Shown here piece after piece: positions 25,441 to 34,858 of a stretch of 64,000 nucleotides of DNA. Below the pieces are notes generated by a model. The model had not been told where the DNA came from, made no database searches, and saw nothing but the letters and a program-made list of their open reading frames with translations. Made by a program: the position numbers and the translations under genes. Position 1 is the stretch's first letter; every line of letters begins with the position of its first letter. This DNA comes from Sphingobacterium lactis. Lineage in GTDB: Bacteria > Bacteroidota > Bacteroidia > Sphingobacteriales > Sphingobacteriaceae. The stretch is from assembly GCF_011046555.1 (NCBI RefSeq), contig NZ_CP049246.1, positions 2,666,001 to 2,730,000 of the forward strand. The letters run 5' to 3'.

Positions 25441-27630
25441 ATGGAAATAGAAAAATCATTATTTGACAATCTTCAAGATTTTTTCGGCTTCGATACGTTT
25501 AAAGGTGACCAAGAAGCTATTATTACAAACATCCTGAACAAGAAAGATACCTTCGTAATCATGCCAACCGGTGGAGGTAAGTCAATCTGTTACCAGCTTC
25601 CAGCAATGATGAGCGAGGGGACAGCTATTGTCATTTCTCCATTGATCGCTTTGATGAAGAATCAGGTGGATCAATTGCGTGCCTTTGGCGGCAGGGATAG
25701 TATTGCACACTTTTTGAATTCATCGCTGACCAAAAATGAGGTGCAGCGTGTGAAGCAAGATGTGCAGGATGGTAAGACCAAGCTTTTATATGTGGCGCCG
25801 GAATCGCTAGCTAAAGAAGAGAACGTAAGTTTCCTGCGAAACAATAAGGTTTCCTTTGTCGCTGTCGATGAAGCACACTGTATCTCGGAATGGGGACACG
25901 ATTTCCGTCCGGAGTACCGGAAAATCCGCCAGGTTATCAATGAAATCGGTGATAATATCCCGATTATCGCGTTGACAGCAACTGCCACACCGAAAGTACA
26001 GTCCGATATCCGCAAGAACTTGCAGATGACGGATGCAACGCTATTCAAATCTTCCTTTAACAGAACTAATCTCTATTATGAGGTGCGTCCGAAGCAGGAT
26101 GTCATCAAGCAGATTGTCCGTTTCATCAAGAATAATACGGGCAAAGCAGGGATTGTGTACTGTTTGAGCCGGAAGAAGGTGGAGGAGATCGCTGAGGTGT
26201 TGAACATCAACGGGATTAAATCCTTACCGTACCATGCCGGTCTGGATGCCAAGACGCGTGCTGAAACTCAGGATAAGTTCCTGATGGAAGATATCGAGGT
26301 TATCGTTGCTACGATTGCCTTTGGTATGGGGATCGATAAACCGGATGTACGCTACGTGATCCACCATGATATTCCGAAATCCATGGAAGGCTACTATCAG
26401 GAAACCGGTCGTGCCGGAAGGGATGGGGGTGAAGGCTATTGTTTGGCCTTCTATTCCGAAAAGGATGTTGAAAAGCTTACCAAGTTCATGAAAGATAAGC
26501 CTGTCTCCGAGAAAGAGATCGGCACCCAAATATTGAAGGAAGTCATTGACTATTCGGAGTCGGCAGTGTGCCGTAGGAAGCAGATTCTGCACTATTTCGG
26601 TGAGAAATTCGATGAAACAGGTTGTAACAGTATGTGTGATAACTGCCGTTCGCAAAAGACCTATTTCGATGCAGAAGAATCCTTGTTAACGGTGTTGGGT
26701 TTCATTAAGGAACAGGGTGATAAGTTCGACGATCAGCACATTATCAATGTTTTGATCGGGCAGAATAACCAGCCTATTTCTTCCTATAAGCATGATACAC
26801 ACCCATTATTCGGTTCCGGTAAGGAACAGGGGGTTAATTATTGGAATTCCCTGATTCGTCAGGCGGAGCTTGCGGATTTCATCAAGAAAGATATTGATCA
26901 TTATGGGCTCTTGCAGCTTACTGAGGGTGGAAAGAAATATTTGGCCAATCCATATCCATTGAAGTTCATTTTGAACAGACCGATGGAAATGTCGGGGACA
27001 GATGGCGCCGATGAAGGTGCTGGCCAAACGGCGGCTTTGGATGCGGAATTATTGAAGATGTTGAAGGAACTTCGGAAGAAGCTCGCCAAGCAACGGTCTT
27101 TGCCTCCATTTGTCATCTTCCAAGATCCTTCCCTGGATGAAATGTGTACCCACTATCCTGTGACCATTGAGGAGCTGAAGAAGATCCAAGGCGTCGGATC
27201 GGGTAAGGCCATGAAATTCGGTGCGCCATTCGTGGAATTGATCAAGAATTATGTCGAAGAAAACGATATTGACCGCCCACAGGATCTGGTGATCAAGAGT
27301 ACGGCGAATAAATCGGCATTGAAGGTGTCCATTATCCAGAATATTGATCGGAAGATCAGTTTGGAAGATATTGCTTCGTCCAAAGGGATCAGCTATGAGG
27401 ACATGCTGAAGGAAGTGGAGTCCATCGTAAATTCAGGTACGAAGTTGAACATCGGTTACTTTGTGGATGAGATGATCGATCAGGACCGTCAAGATGAGGT
27501 CTACGATTATTTCCGATCGGCGGAAAATGACGCCATTGAATCGGCTTTGGATGAGTTGGGTGAGGAAGATTATTCGTATGAGGATATTCAGCTCATGCGG
27601 ATTAAGTTTATGTCTGAATTAGGTAATTAA
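25441..27630 (+). CDS. recQ: ATP-dependent DNA helicase RecQ
   Basis: A 729-residue 3'-5' helicase. Motif I is MPTGGGKSICYQ, the DEAH box is VDEAHCISEWGHDFRPEYRKIR (given in part: VDEAHCISEWG), motif VI is YYQETGRAGRDG. The RQC zinc site is formed by CRRKQIL...TGCNSMCDNC. A winged-helix region follows and an HRDC domain (about 525-600) contains LPPFVIFQDPSLDEM. About 100 more residues form a helical tail. It acts in recombination repair and fork restart. It lies between kdsD (divergent) and kdsA (8 bp downstream), an arrangement I associate with Bacteroidota. Confidence 0.95.
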   Translation: MEIEKSLFDNLQDFFGFDTFKGDQEAIITNILNKKDTFVIMPTGGGKSICYQLPAMMSEGTAIVISPLIALMKNQVDQLRAFGGRDSIAHFLNSSLTKNEVQRVKQDVQDGKTKLLYVAPESLAKEENVSFLRNNKVSFVAVDEAHCISEWGHDFRPEYRKIRQVINEIGDNIPIIALTATATPKVQSDIRKNLQMTDATLFKSSFNRTNLYYEVRPKQDVIKQIVRFIKNNTGKAGIVYCLSRKKVEEIAEVLNINGIKSLPYHAGLDAKTRAETQDKFLMEDIEVIVATIAFGMGIDKPDVRYVIHHDIPKSMEGYYQETGRAGRDGGEGYCLAFYSEKDVEKLTKFMKDKPVSEKEIGTQILKEVIDYSESAVCRRKQILHYFGEKFDETGCNSMCDNCRSQKTYFDAEESLLTVLGFIKEQGDKFDDQHIINVLIGQNNQPISSYKHDTHPLFGSGKEQGVNYWNSLIRQAELADFIKKDIDHYGLLQLTEGGKKYLANPYPLKFILNRPMEMSGTDGADEGAGQTAALDAELLKMLKELRKKLAKQRSLPPFVIFQDPSLDEMCTHYPVTIEELKKIQGVGSGKAMKFGAPFVELIKNYVEENDIDRPQDLVIKSTANKSALKVSIIQNIDRKISLEDIASSKGISYEDMLKEVESIVNSGTKLNIGYFVDEMIDQDRQDEVYDYFRSAENDAIESALDELGEEDYSYEDIQLMRIKFMSELGN

Positions 27631-27638
27631 ATACATAT

Positions 27639-28454
27639 ATGATTAATACATATTTGCCATCGATTAAACATGGCAATTCTAACGCATTTTTCCTGATGGC
27701 AGGTCCATGTGCGATCGAAGGAGAGGAAATTGCATTGCGTATTGCTGACCGCATTGTCAACATTACGGATAAATTGAATATCCCATACATTTTCAAGGGT
27801 TCTTACCGCAAGGCCAATCGTTCGAAGGGCAGTTCCTTTACAGGGATCGGCGATGAGAAAGCCTTGAAAATTTTGGAAAAAGTAGGGCAGACCTTTGGTA
27901 TTCCTACGGTAACAGACATTCATGAAAGTGACGAGGCTGCAATGGCCGCTGCCTATGTGGATGTTTTGCAAATCCCTGCATTCCTATGCCGCCAAACTGA
28001 CCTATTGGTCGCAGCCGCAAACACCGGGAAAGTGGTGAACATTAAGAAAGGACAGTTCCTATCTGCGGAATCCATGAAATTTGCCGTTGAGAAGGTTCAA
28101 GAAGCGGGAAATAACAGCGTCATCCTGACCGATCGTGGAAACACATTTGGCTACCAGGATCTGATCGTTGACTACCGCGGATTACCGGTGATGAAATCCT
28201 TCAATGTCCCTACAGTTATGGACTGTACGCACTCCCTGCAGCAACCCAACCAGAGTTCAGGCGTGACCGGCGGAAAACCAGAGCTTATCGAAACCATCGC
28301 CAAAGCTGCCATTGCTGTAGGTGCCGATGGCCTATTCATCGAAACACACCCAGATCCAGCAAACGCTAAATCCGATGGTGCCAATATGCTGCACCTCGAC
28401 CACCTCGAAGGACTCCTAACAAAACTATTGCGCATCCGCGAAGCAGTCATGTAG
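27639..28454 (+). CDS. kdsA: 3-deoxy-8-phosphooctulonate synthase (Kdo-8-phosphate synthase)
   Basis: A 271-residue DAHP-synthase-like TIM barrel that joins phosphoenolpyruvate to arabinose 5-phosphate. Motifs are MAGPCAIEGEE near residue 25, KGSYRKANRSKGSSF near 55, TDIHE near 100, QIPAFLCRQTDLL, DRGNTFGYQDLIVD, and ETHPDPANAKSDGANML near the end. Asn (KANRS) in the metal loop together with no Cys in the MAGPC...metal site would need alignment to assign metal dependence. It follows recQ by 8 bp, so the pair is likely cotranscribed, and together with kdsD it supplies Kdo. Confidence 0.95.
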   Translation: MINTYLPSIKHGNSNAFFLMAGPCAIEGEEIALRIADRIVNITDKLNIPYIFKGSYRKANRSKGSSFTGIGDEKALKILEKVGQTFGIPTVTDIHESDEAAMAAAYVDVLQIPAFLCRQTDLLVAAANTGKVVNIKKGQFLSAESMKFAVEKVQEAGNNSVILTDRGNTFGYQDLIVDYRGLPVMKSFNVPTVMDCTHSLQQPNQSSGVTGGKPELIETIAKAAIAVGADGLFIETHPDPANAKSDGANMLHLDHLEGLLTKLLRIREAVM

Positions 28455-28460
28455 TTGTTA

Positions 28461-28494
28461 GATGTGAGAATTGAGATTTGAGATGTGAGATATT
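28461..28494 (-). repeat. Degenerate heptad repeat (GAGATxT type), reverse orientation
   Basis: Right after kdsA the forward strand reads a chain of GAGAT-TTGAG-ATGTGAG words. It is the reverse complement of the repeat family at 28601-28665 and 34871-34980. Confidence 0.55.
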
Positions 28495-28505
28495 AAGGGT
28501 ATTAA

Positions 28506-28540
28506 AAAGGCCTATTAAAAGTTTATTTTAATAGGCCTTT
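28506..28540. terminator. Bidirectional terminator after kdsA
   Basis: AAAGGCCTATTAAAA (28506-28520) and TTTTAATAGGCCTTT (28526-28540) form a perfect 15-bp stem with A and T runs on the two sides. Confidence 0.8.
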
Positions 28541-28600
28541 TTACTCTTGTTTATTTTTTACTGGTTGAATTTCATATTTTTTTCCATTCTATTTTCCACT

Positions 28601-28665
28601 CACTGTCACAAATCTCACATCTCATATCTCAAATCTATCGCTCATATCTCACTTCTCATATCTAC
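28601..28665 (+). repeat. Degenerate heptad repeat (TCTCAxA type)
   Basis: CACTGTCACA is followed by a run of CATCTCA/TATCTCA/AATCT words up to the stop codon of the DUF1877 gene. The first ~36 bp recur almost exactly at 34941-34978. Confidence 0.6.
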
Positions 28666-29169
28666 CTACGCTATCTCGATAACAATTGCTTCTTTGCTCC
28701 AGGCTGCTTGCTGGTAGAAGTTTTGGATTTTGAGAAAGTATTCCTCCAAATAGGTAAATAGTTCGTTTTTATCCTCTTGTTCCCAGATGTTTGGGTAGAC
28801 ATCGAGCTCGTTCATCCTTTTAGGGTCGAATTTGCTCTTTAAGTCGTTTGGGTCGATGGTTTTGAGTATTTCAGCGAAGTGCAGGACTTTCTCGGGACTG
28901 TTATACCGCGTGTGGTAGTCATGTGAATCTGGTCTAGTACTCATTGGTTTTTCACCTATAATAATCAGTGCGCGCTCGTTTTCCGAGGCTTCGTTGAAGG
29001 TTGCGCCGGTGAGCAGGAATATGATGCCATCCCATGATTTGTCGATATCAAGGAGTGGAATCTCTGTAACCTCATTTGAAAAGAACTCTTCTTCCATCAG
29101 ATGACTATTTTCTAAATATTCATCCAATTTCGCTTTTGAAATGCGTCTAAGGGTACAGATCATGCCCAT
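28666..29169 (-). CDS. DUF1877 family protein (YfbM-like)
   Basis: A 167-residue soluble protein beginning MGMICTLRRIS, the usual DUF1877 start, with LLDIDKSWDGIIFLLTG near residue 45, another conserved signature of the family. The E. coli member is YfbM; in many genomes the genes are scattered accessory genes, sometimes near toxin-immunity loci. No enzymatic motif is visible and function is unknown. It ends in a heptad repeat and has no obvious operon partner. Confidence 0.85.
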   Translation of the reverse strand: MGMICTLRRISKAKLDEYLENSHLMEEEFFSNEVTEIPLLDIDKSWDGIIFLLTGATFNEASENERALIIIGEKPMSTRPDSHDYHTRYNSPEKVLHFAEILKTIDPNDLKSKFDPKRMNELDVYPNIWEQEDKNELFTYLEEYFLKIQNFYQQAAWSKEAIVIEIA

Positions 29170-29260
29170 ATGCTTTTGATTTATAGGTTATTCAGTGAAA
29201 TCTTTCTTTAAGTTACACATTGCAGATTGAATTCGAATAAAAAAATATTCCAGACTGTTT

Positions 29261-29824
29261 CTATTTGATCAGCAGCATACCGCGATATCCACGCGCCGCA
29301 TAGTACGATTCTGCACCATTGTGGTAAGTAAATACCCGTCCGAAGCGGAAATCACCAAATATAGCACCGCCCAATTTTCGGATCTCTGCCGGCGTTTCCA
29401 ACCAGGTGGATGTTTTGAGGTCAAAGGTGCCGAGTTGTTGCAATTCGGCATATTCTTGCTCCGAAAGGATTTTTATCCCCATTTCTTCCGCCGAATGGAT
29501 TGCACTGTCTTTGGGTTTGTGTTCCTTTCTGGATTCCAACGCCGCCTGGTCATAGCAGTAACTGCGTCTCCCTTTCGGACTTTCAGCCGCGCAATCCACA
29601 AAAATCAGCTGTCCCGAATGGGAGGGAAGTGCCACAACATCAGGTTCACCACCAGATTCTTCCATCTCGTTCAACGTCCAGAGGGCTTTCTCATTGGCTG
29701 CTAATTTGGTCACGACAGATTCCCACGTTAAATTGGGATGGCGCTCAGGGTGTTTTTCAAAACGCTTGTTGAGTATGGCCAACAATTCAACTAAGCGGTC
29801 TTCTGGTAGTTTATTTTTAGGCAT
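29261..29824 (-). CDS. DUF4256 domain-containing protein
   Basis: A 187-residue soluble protein. The pattern LLAILNKRFEKHPERHP near the N terminus, the SGQLIFVDCAAESPKGRRS segment, LESRKEHKPKDSA, and the C-terminal GGAIFGDFRFGRVFTYHNGA identify it as DUF4256, a widespread family of unknown function found in Bacteroidota, Firmicutes and others. No signal peptide. It is followed leftward by the DUF1877 gene after 91 bp and starts 27 bp from the beta-lactamase stop on the same strand, so it may be cotranscribed with it. Confidence 0.85.
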   Translation of the reverse strand: MPKNKLPEDRLVELLAILNKRFEKHPERHPNLTWESVVTKLAANEKALWTLNEMEESGGEPDVVALPSHSGQLIFVDCAAESPKGRRSYCYDQAALESRKEHKPKDSAIHSAEEMGIKILSEQEYAELQQLGTFDLKTSTWLETPAEIRKLGGAIFGDFRFGRVFTYHNGAESYYAARGYRGMLLIK

Positions 29825-29851
29825 GTTCAGTAAATTAGAAATTGGGTTATT

Positions 29852-30766
29852 TTATAACGGTTGGTTTGCATAGTGGTCATAGGCAGCTTTCGCTACTTCC
29901 GCAATGATCTTCGCACAATTAGGCTCAGGCTCCTTTGCATCGGTTACCAGAACCGTGATGTAAAAAACCTTGTCGTTAGGTAAAGTTACAACACCAATGT
30001 CATTTACAGCAGCTATTTCTTTAGTTTTTTTATTCTGACCTGAATAACCCGTTTTATGGGCCACTACGGTACCAGCTGGAAGTAAGCCTTTTATTCGGTC
30101 TCTACCAGTGGATGTCCCACGCATGGTGTCCCAAAGGAATTGATAAGAACTTTCACTCAACTGTTGCTTATCGTTCGTGTAGTAATCGTAAAGTATTTTG
30201 TTGCTCGTTTCGATGTCGATCCAATTTTTAAACTGCACCTCCCAATCGCCCTGGATTTCCGATTCATCATTGCGAATAGCGATTCCCGTATAGCCTTGTT
30301 TTTCGAAATAGGCCTGAACCTGATCCGGTCCGCCCAACATGCGAAAGAGTACATTACAACCCACATTGTCACTCTGAGCGATGGTATGGTGCAGGACCTG
30401 GCTCAATGGCATGGTGGTGCCATTCGGGAATTTTTCTCGAATCGGACTGTACAATTCGTTGGATACATCCGCCTTTGTAATGACTACATCTTGATCCAAT
30501 CGTAATTTTCCGCTATCCACCTGATTCAGAACCGCAATGCCTAAATGGAATTTAAATACCGATTGCATGGGGTATTTATGGTCTTTGTTGACGAAATGAT
30601 GTTCTGTGAATTCCTGGTTGTGCACCGCAACGCCAACTTTGGCATCATAGGCTTTTATGATCTGTTCGATTTTAGCCGTTAGCGGATTAGGGGATTGTGC
30701 ATGTGATTGAAATGGACGACAGATCAAGCTCATCACAAGCAGAAGTACGATGTGAAATCTTTGCAT
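29852..30766 (-). CDS. Class A beta-lactamase, Bacteroidota (A2/CfxA-PER-like) type
   Basis: A 304-residue exported serine beta-lactamase. The signal peptide ends near SHAQ (residue 24). The active-site SxxK is S69-V-F-K72 in MQSVFKF; the SDN loop is QSDNVGCN; the omega-loop glutamate appears in DESEIQGDWEVQFKNW; the KTG triad is HKTG. The longer omega region and the DWEVQFKNW pattern fit subclass A2 (PER, CfxA, CepA relatives), many of which hydrolyse cephalosporins. All catalytic residues are present. I use the ATG at 30766; an in-frame ATG at 30796 adds ten residues before the signal peptide. Confidence 0.9.
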   Translation of the reverse strand: MQRFHIVLLLVMSLICRPFQSHAQSPNPLTAKIEQIIKAYDAKVGVAVHNQEFTEHHFVNKDHKYPMQSVFKFHLGIAVLNQVDSGKLRLDQDVVITKADVSNELYSPIREKFPNGTTMPLSQVLHHTIAQSDNVGCNVLFRMLGGPDQVQAYFEKQGYTGIAIRNDESEIQGDWEVQFKNWIDIETSNKILYDYYTNDKQQLSESSYQFLWDTMRGTSTGRDRIKGLLPAGTVVAHKTGYSGQNKKTKEIAAVNDIGVVTLPNDKVFYITVLVTDAKEPEPNCAKIIAEVAKAAYDHYANQPL

Positions 30767-30848
30767 AATGTATGGTTTTAAAAATAGAACGTGCATAAAT
30801 GCGCATTTATTTTCAAGGGTTAGAAATTAAATCTTTTACAATTAATTT

Positions 30849-32384
30849 TTAATCCTTTGGCATAACCTTATAGGTTGGATCCGTATCTATATTGACTTCG
30901 ATAAAGCCTTTCGCCTGATCCAAAAGTCGAATGCAATCAGGACTTAAATGCCGGAAAATAACTTGTTTATTATGCTCCTGATACCGTTCGGTAAGCTTTT
31001 TTAAAGCTTCTATCGCTGACATGTCAACGACACGTGATTCCTGAAAGTCAATAATAACCAAAGCTGGATCTTCCAGAATATCAAATTTTTCCATAAAGGT
31101 GGTTGTGGAACCAAAAAATAGCGGTCCGTAAATTTGATATACTTTATTACCCTGCTCGTCGATGCTTTTTCTTGCACGAATTCGCTTGGCATTATCCCAT
31201 GCAAATACCAATGCGGATAGGATGACCCCAACTAGGACTGCAAGCGCCAGGTTATGCAAGATGACCGTAATGGCCGCAACCAAAATGCCAACCAATATAT
31301 CTGATTTTGGCATCTTGTTCACCAGGCGTATCGACACCCATTGGAAGGTCCCTATTGCCACCATCATCATGACACCCACAAGTGCAGCCATCGGAATCTG
31401 CTCAATGACACGGCCACCTACCAGGATGACAAAGAGAATACCCAAGGCTCCTATGATGGCTGATAGTCGCGTTCTTCCGCCAGCGCCAATATTCACCAGC
31501 GATTGTGCAACCATGGCACATCCACCCATCCCTGTAAAAAATCCGTTCACAATATTGGCGGTACCCTGCGCGAACGATTCTTTATTCGCACTCCCTTTAG
31601 TATTGGTTAATTCATCGACCATATTGAGGGTCAGGAGCGACTCAATGAGACCTACAGCAGCCATCACGGCAGCATAAGGAAAGATAATCTGCAGGGTTTC
31701 CCAAGTAAATGGGATCTGTGGGATATGGAAACTTGGGAATGATCCGCTAACGGATGCAATATCGATTACTTTCTTGGTGTCTATCTGGAAGAAATATACC
31801 AACGCAAAAGTGATGATAATGGCGACAAGGGATGCCGGCACTGCTTTGGTCAGTTTTGGAAGGAGCAAGACGATGGAAATCGTCAGGGCGGTTAATCCAG
31901 CCATGATATACAAAGCTGGCCCAGACATCCACACTTCTGCACCGTTCTCGAAAATCTTGAACTGTTTGACCTGCGCCATGAAAATAATAATCGCCAGGCC
32001 ATTCAGGAATCCATACATCACAGGTTGTGGGATCAGTCTGACGAATTTCCCCAGTTTGAAGGCACCGACCAAAATCTGCAGGATGCCCGCCAGTGCAACG
32101 GCAGCAAACAGGTATTCCACCCCATGCGAAGCAGCTAGGGCAATTAAGACGACTACTGTAGCTCCAGCCCCTCCGGAAACCATCCCCGGACGTCCGCCCA
32201 AAAATGCCGTTACGATACCCATTAAGAAAGCAGCATACAATCCGGTTAATGGAGATAGCCCTGCTAGGATCGCAAAGGATAGCGACTCGGGAATCATTGT
32301 CATGGAGACCGTTAATCCAGCAAGGATCTCGTTTTTGTAGTTGATTTTCTGTTTATTCAGTAGATTAATAGCTTGGAGCTTCAT
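30849..32384 (-). CDS. SulP family anion transporter
   Basis: A 511-residue inner-membrane carrier with about twelve hydrophobic helices and a C-terminal cytoplasmic STAS domain. SulP hallmarks are MIPESLSFAILAGLSPLTGLY near residue 30 (in part: PESLSFAILAGL) and FLGGRPGMVSGGAGA near residue 63; the STAS domain has DPALVIIDFQESRVVDMSAI near residue 435. Family members take up sulfate, bicarbonate or other anions with Na+ or H+. The substrate is not predictable. Monocistronic, with a 138-bp gap from the bestrophin gene on its right. Confidence 0.9.
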   Translation of the reverse strand: MKLQAINLLNKQKINYKNEILAGLTVSMTMIPESLSFAILAGLSPLTGLYAAFLMGIVTAFLGGRPGMVSGGAGATVVVLIALAASHGVEYLFAAVALAGILQILVGAFKLGKFVRLIPQPVMYGFLNGLAIIIFMAQVKQFKIFENGAEVWMSGPALYIMAGLTALTISIVLLLPKLTKAVPASLVAIIITFALVYFFQIDTKKVIDIASVSGSFPSFHIPQIPFTWETLQIIFPYAAVMAAVGLIESLLTLNMVDELTNTKGSANKESFAQGTANIVNGFFTGMGGCAMVAQSLVNIGAGGRTRLSAIIGALGILFVILVGGRVIEQIPMAALVGVMMMVAIGTFQWVSIRLVNKMPKSDILVGILVAAITVILHNLALAVLVGVILSALVFAWDNAKRIRARKSIDEQGNKVYQIYGPLFFGSTTTFMEKFDILEDPALVIIDFQESRVVDMSAIEALKKLTERYQEHNKQVIFRHLSPDCIRLLDQAKGFIEVNIDTDPTYKVMPKD

Positions 32385-32522
32385 ATAAATCGCAAGTAAT
32401 GGTCCACAAAGTTGAACATTATAGGGGGAAATTCACAACAGCGCCTATAAAAATAAAAATGTCCCTTTAAATTTCGGTTAGGTAATAGCGTTCGAACCAA
32501 CCTTTCCTCTTGGACAATTCAA

Positions 32523-33407
32523 CTAAGGTAGGAGCACCTCATTGCAGTGTCTCTTAATATTAGCGGCAATTTTATCGATTGGCAAATCATCAGAATCCGA
32601 ACCGAAAGGCTCCTCGATGGATTCGCCGATCATTTCCAGGGTTGCTAGTACGTAAAAGATAAACGGAACCGCAGCAACGACAAAATAACCCATGCTGAAT
32701 ACCAGACCAATAGGTAGGGTAGCTGTATAGAGAATGATGAATGTTTTAATAAATGCGGAATAGCCGAGGGGAATCGGCGTGTTTTTGATGCGCTCGCAAG
32801 CGCCACATACATCGGTCATTCCCGTTAATTCCTTGTTCAGCACGATCAACTGATCGCCCGTCAGAACCCCTTCCTTATACAAAAGGTTTGTTTTTTTGTA
32901 CATCAGTGCAGCCACTTGATTGGGGCCATGCTTTTTATCGTCCAAATCGTGTAGTTCGGGGTGTTCGATTTCATCGAGCATGAATTTCGTATAGTCGGAG
33001 CGGAGATAACTGAATAGGGTCTCGGCAAATAGGGCAATGGATTTGCGGTAGAAGCTCCGATTTACCTTGTCCGCCGGATCAAGGAAGGCGTTCAATTTGA
33101 TCGCCATGGTTCTGCTGATGTTCGTTAATGCGCCCCATTGCTTACGTGCTTCCCACCAACGGTCATAAGCCGTATTCGTTCGGAACACCAAGATTAAGGA
33201 GAGCACAAAACCAAGCAGGTTATGGACGGTGGTAATATTCTTGATCCAGCTTTTATCGGAAAGATTCAGGTACTCCAGCTCCCAGTAGGCAAGGCCCCAG
33301 GACACCAGAACGGAAATAATCAGATAGGGCAGAAGACGCTTGAAAATTTTGCTGTTGTGCAGGTATGAAATGGTCTTTATCCAATCTTTGGGGTTGTAAA
33401 CAATCAT
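32523..33407 (-). CDS. Bestrophin family chloride channel-like protein
   Basis: A 294-residue membrane protein with four hydrophobic regions. RTNTAYDRWWEARKQWGAL (18+ residues, conserved in bacterial bestrophins such as KpBest and YneE) and PIPLGYSAFIKTFIILYT, the pore-neck segment, identify it. It should form a pentameric anion or cation channel. I use the ATG at 33407 (MIVYNPKDW), because the longer in-frame start at 33542 would run 86 bp into the divergent GH25 gene. Forty-nine base pairs separate the two starts. Confidence 0.88.
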   Translation of the reverse strand: MIVYNPKDWIKTISYLHNSKIFKRLLPYLIISVLVSWGLAYWELEYLNLSDKSWIKNITTVHNLLGFVLSLILVFRTNTAYDRWWEARKQWGALTNISRTMAIKLNAFLDPADKVNRSFYRKSIALFAETLFSYLRSDYTKFMLDEIEHPELHDLDDKKHGPNQVAALMYKKTNLLYKEGVLTGDQLIVLNKELTGMTDVCGACERIKNTPIPLGYSAFIKTFIILYTATLPIGLVFSMGYFVVAAVPFIFYVLATLEMIGESIEEPFGSDSDDLPIDKIAANIKRHCNEVLLP

Positions 33408-33456
33408 GTAATTATTTTTTTGCCGATGCGCTGAAAATAGCCTAATTTCACGCAAT

Positions 33457-34302
33457 ATGACAAAAAAGCGGAAAACGGTCAAGAAAAAAGTTGTTACAGA
33501 CAAGGAAATAAACCGGAATCTGCTGTTCTGGAGCATCGCCATTCCGCTGGTTTTGGTTCTGGCTATTTTTGCCTGGCAGCACCGGGCCGGGCTTTCCTAT
33601 TTGATGATCAAGTGGTTCGAAAAGGAAAAGGTCGTAGCTGAGGATAATGGCAAATACGATGTCCGCAATATCGAATTGATGCATCGGCATGACGATAAAA
33701 TTTTTGGTATCGATGTTTCCCAATACCAAGGCCGGGTCGATTGGCCGCAGGTATTGACCATCAATGATCAGTTTCCCATTGACTATATCTTTATCCGGGC
33801 CACGATGGGCGAACGTGCCAAGGACAGCAAGTTCAAGGAAAATTGGAAAGCCGTCAAGCAAAATAACAAACTCCGCGGTGCATACCATTATTTCAGGCCG
33901 AATGAAAACTCCATCAGGCAGGCCAATAACTTCATTAAGACCGTTGATCTGGAAACTGGAGACCTTCCACCGGTGCTCGACATTGAGGAAATGCCCAGGA
34001 ACCAATCCATGGATAGCCTGAAGACAGGACTGAAGCGGTGGCTGGATCAGGTCGAGAAACATTACAAAATAAAGCCCATTCTCTATTCCGGTGATAAATA
34101 CTTTGCTGACTTCCTGGAAAAGGAATTTGCAGATTATACCCTTTGGATTGCCAATTATAATTTCTGGGTGGAAAAACCGAAAAAACATTGGAACTTCTGG
34201 CAGTTTTCCGAAAAAGGCACCGTAACGGGAATCAAAGGACCAGTGGATCTGAATATGTTTGCCGGAGATATCGAAGAGCTGGAAGACCTGTGCGTCAAAT
34301 AA
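33457..34302 (+). CDS. Glycoside hydrolase family 25 (lysozyme-type muramidase), membrane-anchored
   Basis: A 281-residue protein with a lysine-rich cytoplasmic start, one membrane helix (residues ~25-45) and a GH25 domain outside. The conserved strands FGIDVSQYQGRVDWPQV, YIFIRATMG, GAYHYFRP and PPVLDIEEM carry the catalytic acids (Asp in DVSQ, and the DxE pair in LDIEE). It should cut the beta-1,4 MurNAc-GlcNAc bond of peptidoglycan from the inner-membrane side, for remodelling rather than lysis. It is divergent from the bestrophin gene and 80 bp upstream of thioredoxin. Confidence 0.9.
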   Translation: MTKKRKTVKKKVVTDKEINRNLLFWSIAIPLVLVLAIFAWQHRAGLSYLMIKWFEKEKVVAEDNGKYDVRNIELMHRHDDKIFGIDVSQYQGRVDWPQVLTINDQFPIDYIFIRATMGERAKDSKFKENWKAVKQNNKLRGAYHYFRPNENSIRQANNFIKTVDLETGDLPPVLDIEEMPRNQSMDSLKTGLKRWLDQVEKHYKIKPILYSGDKYFADFLEKEFADYTLWIANYNFWVEKPKKHWNFWQFSEKGTVTGIKGPVDLNMFAGDIEELEDLCVK

Positions 34303-34382
34303 ATGTCCTTAATCCGACTCAAAACAAACAATTCGGCCGTATATGCGGTCTATGTAAATAGGTAATATTAAAACATAACAAT

Positions 34383-34682
34383 ATGGCATCCTTTAATGAA
34401 ATCTTACAAAAAAATGCATTGGTTCTTGTTGACTTCTCCGCTGAATGGTGTGGTCCATGCCAAATGCTGGCCCCAATATTAAAAGAAGTGAAAGACGAGA
34501 TGGGCGAGAAGCTCTCCATCATCAAGATCGATATCGACAAAAACCAAGCAGTGGCATCCAAATTCCATGTTCAGGGCGTCCCGACCTTGATATTGTATAA
34601 AAATGGCACCCAAGTATGGCGACAAAGTGGGTTGCAACCCAAGCACGAACTGCTGAAATTAATTAACTCCCACCTGTCCTAG
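34383..34682 (+). CDS. trxA: Thioredoxin
   Basis: A 99-residue cytosolic thioredoxin. The redox centre is W22-C-G-P-C26 within SAEWCGPCQMLAPIL, and the cis-proline loop is VQGVPTLILYKNG. Length and motif are standard. It reduces protein disulfides using thioredoxin reductase, which is not encoded in this window. The gene is monocistronic and ends in a long hairpin. Confidence 0.93.
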   Translation: MASFNEILQKNALVLVDFSAEWCGPCQMLAPILKEVKDEMGEKLSIIKIDIDKNQAVASKFHVQGVPTLILYKNGTQVWRQSGLQPKHELLKLINSHLS

Positions 34683-34737
34683 AATTACCGGAGTAGTTCA
34701 CCGACTCAAAAAACATAGCCATTGAACTGCTCCCTCC

Positions 34738-34812
34738 AAAATATTTGCGTCCCGATCATTTTGTGCCTACTATTAACTTAGTACGCCAAAATAATCGGGA
34801 CGCATATTTTAT
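34738..34812. terminator. Long hairpin after trxA
   Basis: ATATTTGCGTCCCGATCATTTTG (34741-34763; shown by its core GCGTCCCGAT) pairs with CAAAATAATCGGGACGCATATTTT on the right, up to 34810, with one bulge and one mismatch. The loop holds a second TACTA/TAGTA pair. A run of T follows. It can act as a terminator but its length, over 20 bp, also resembles an intergenic palindrome. Confidence 0.65.
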
Positions 34813-34858
34813 ATATTATATAAGAATGTAAATTTATTCCAGAGCAACCCAAAAACCG

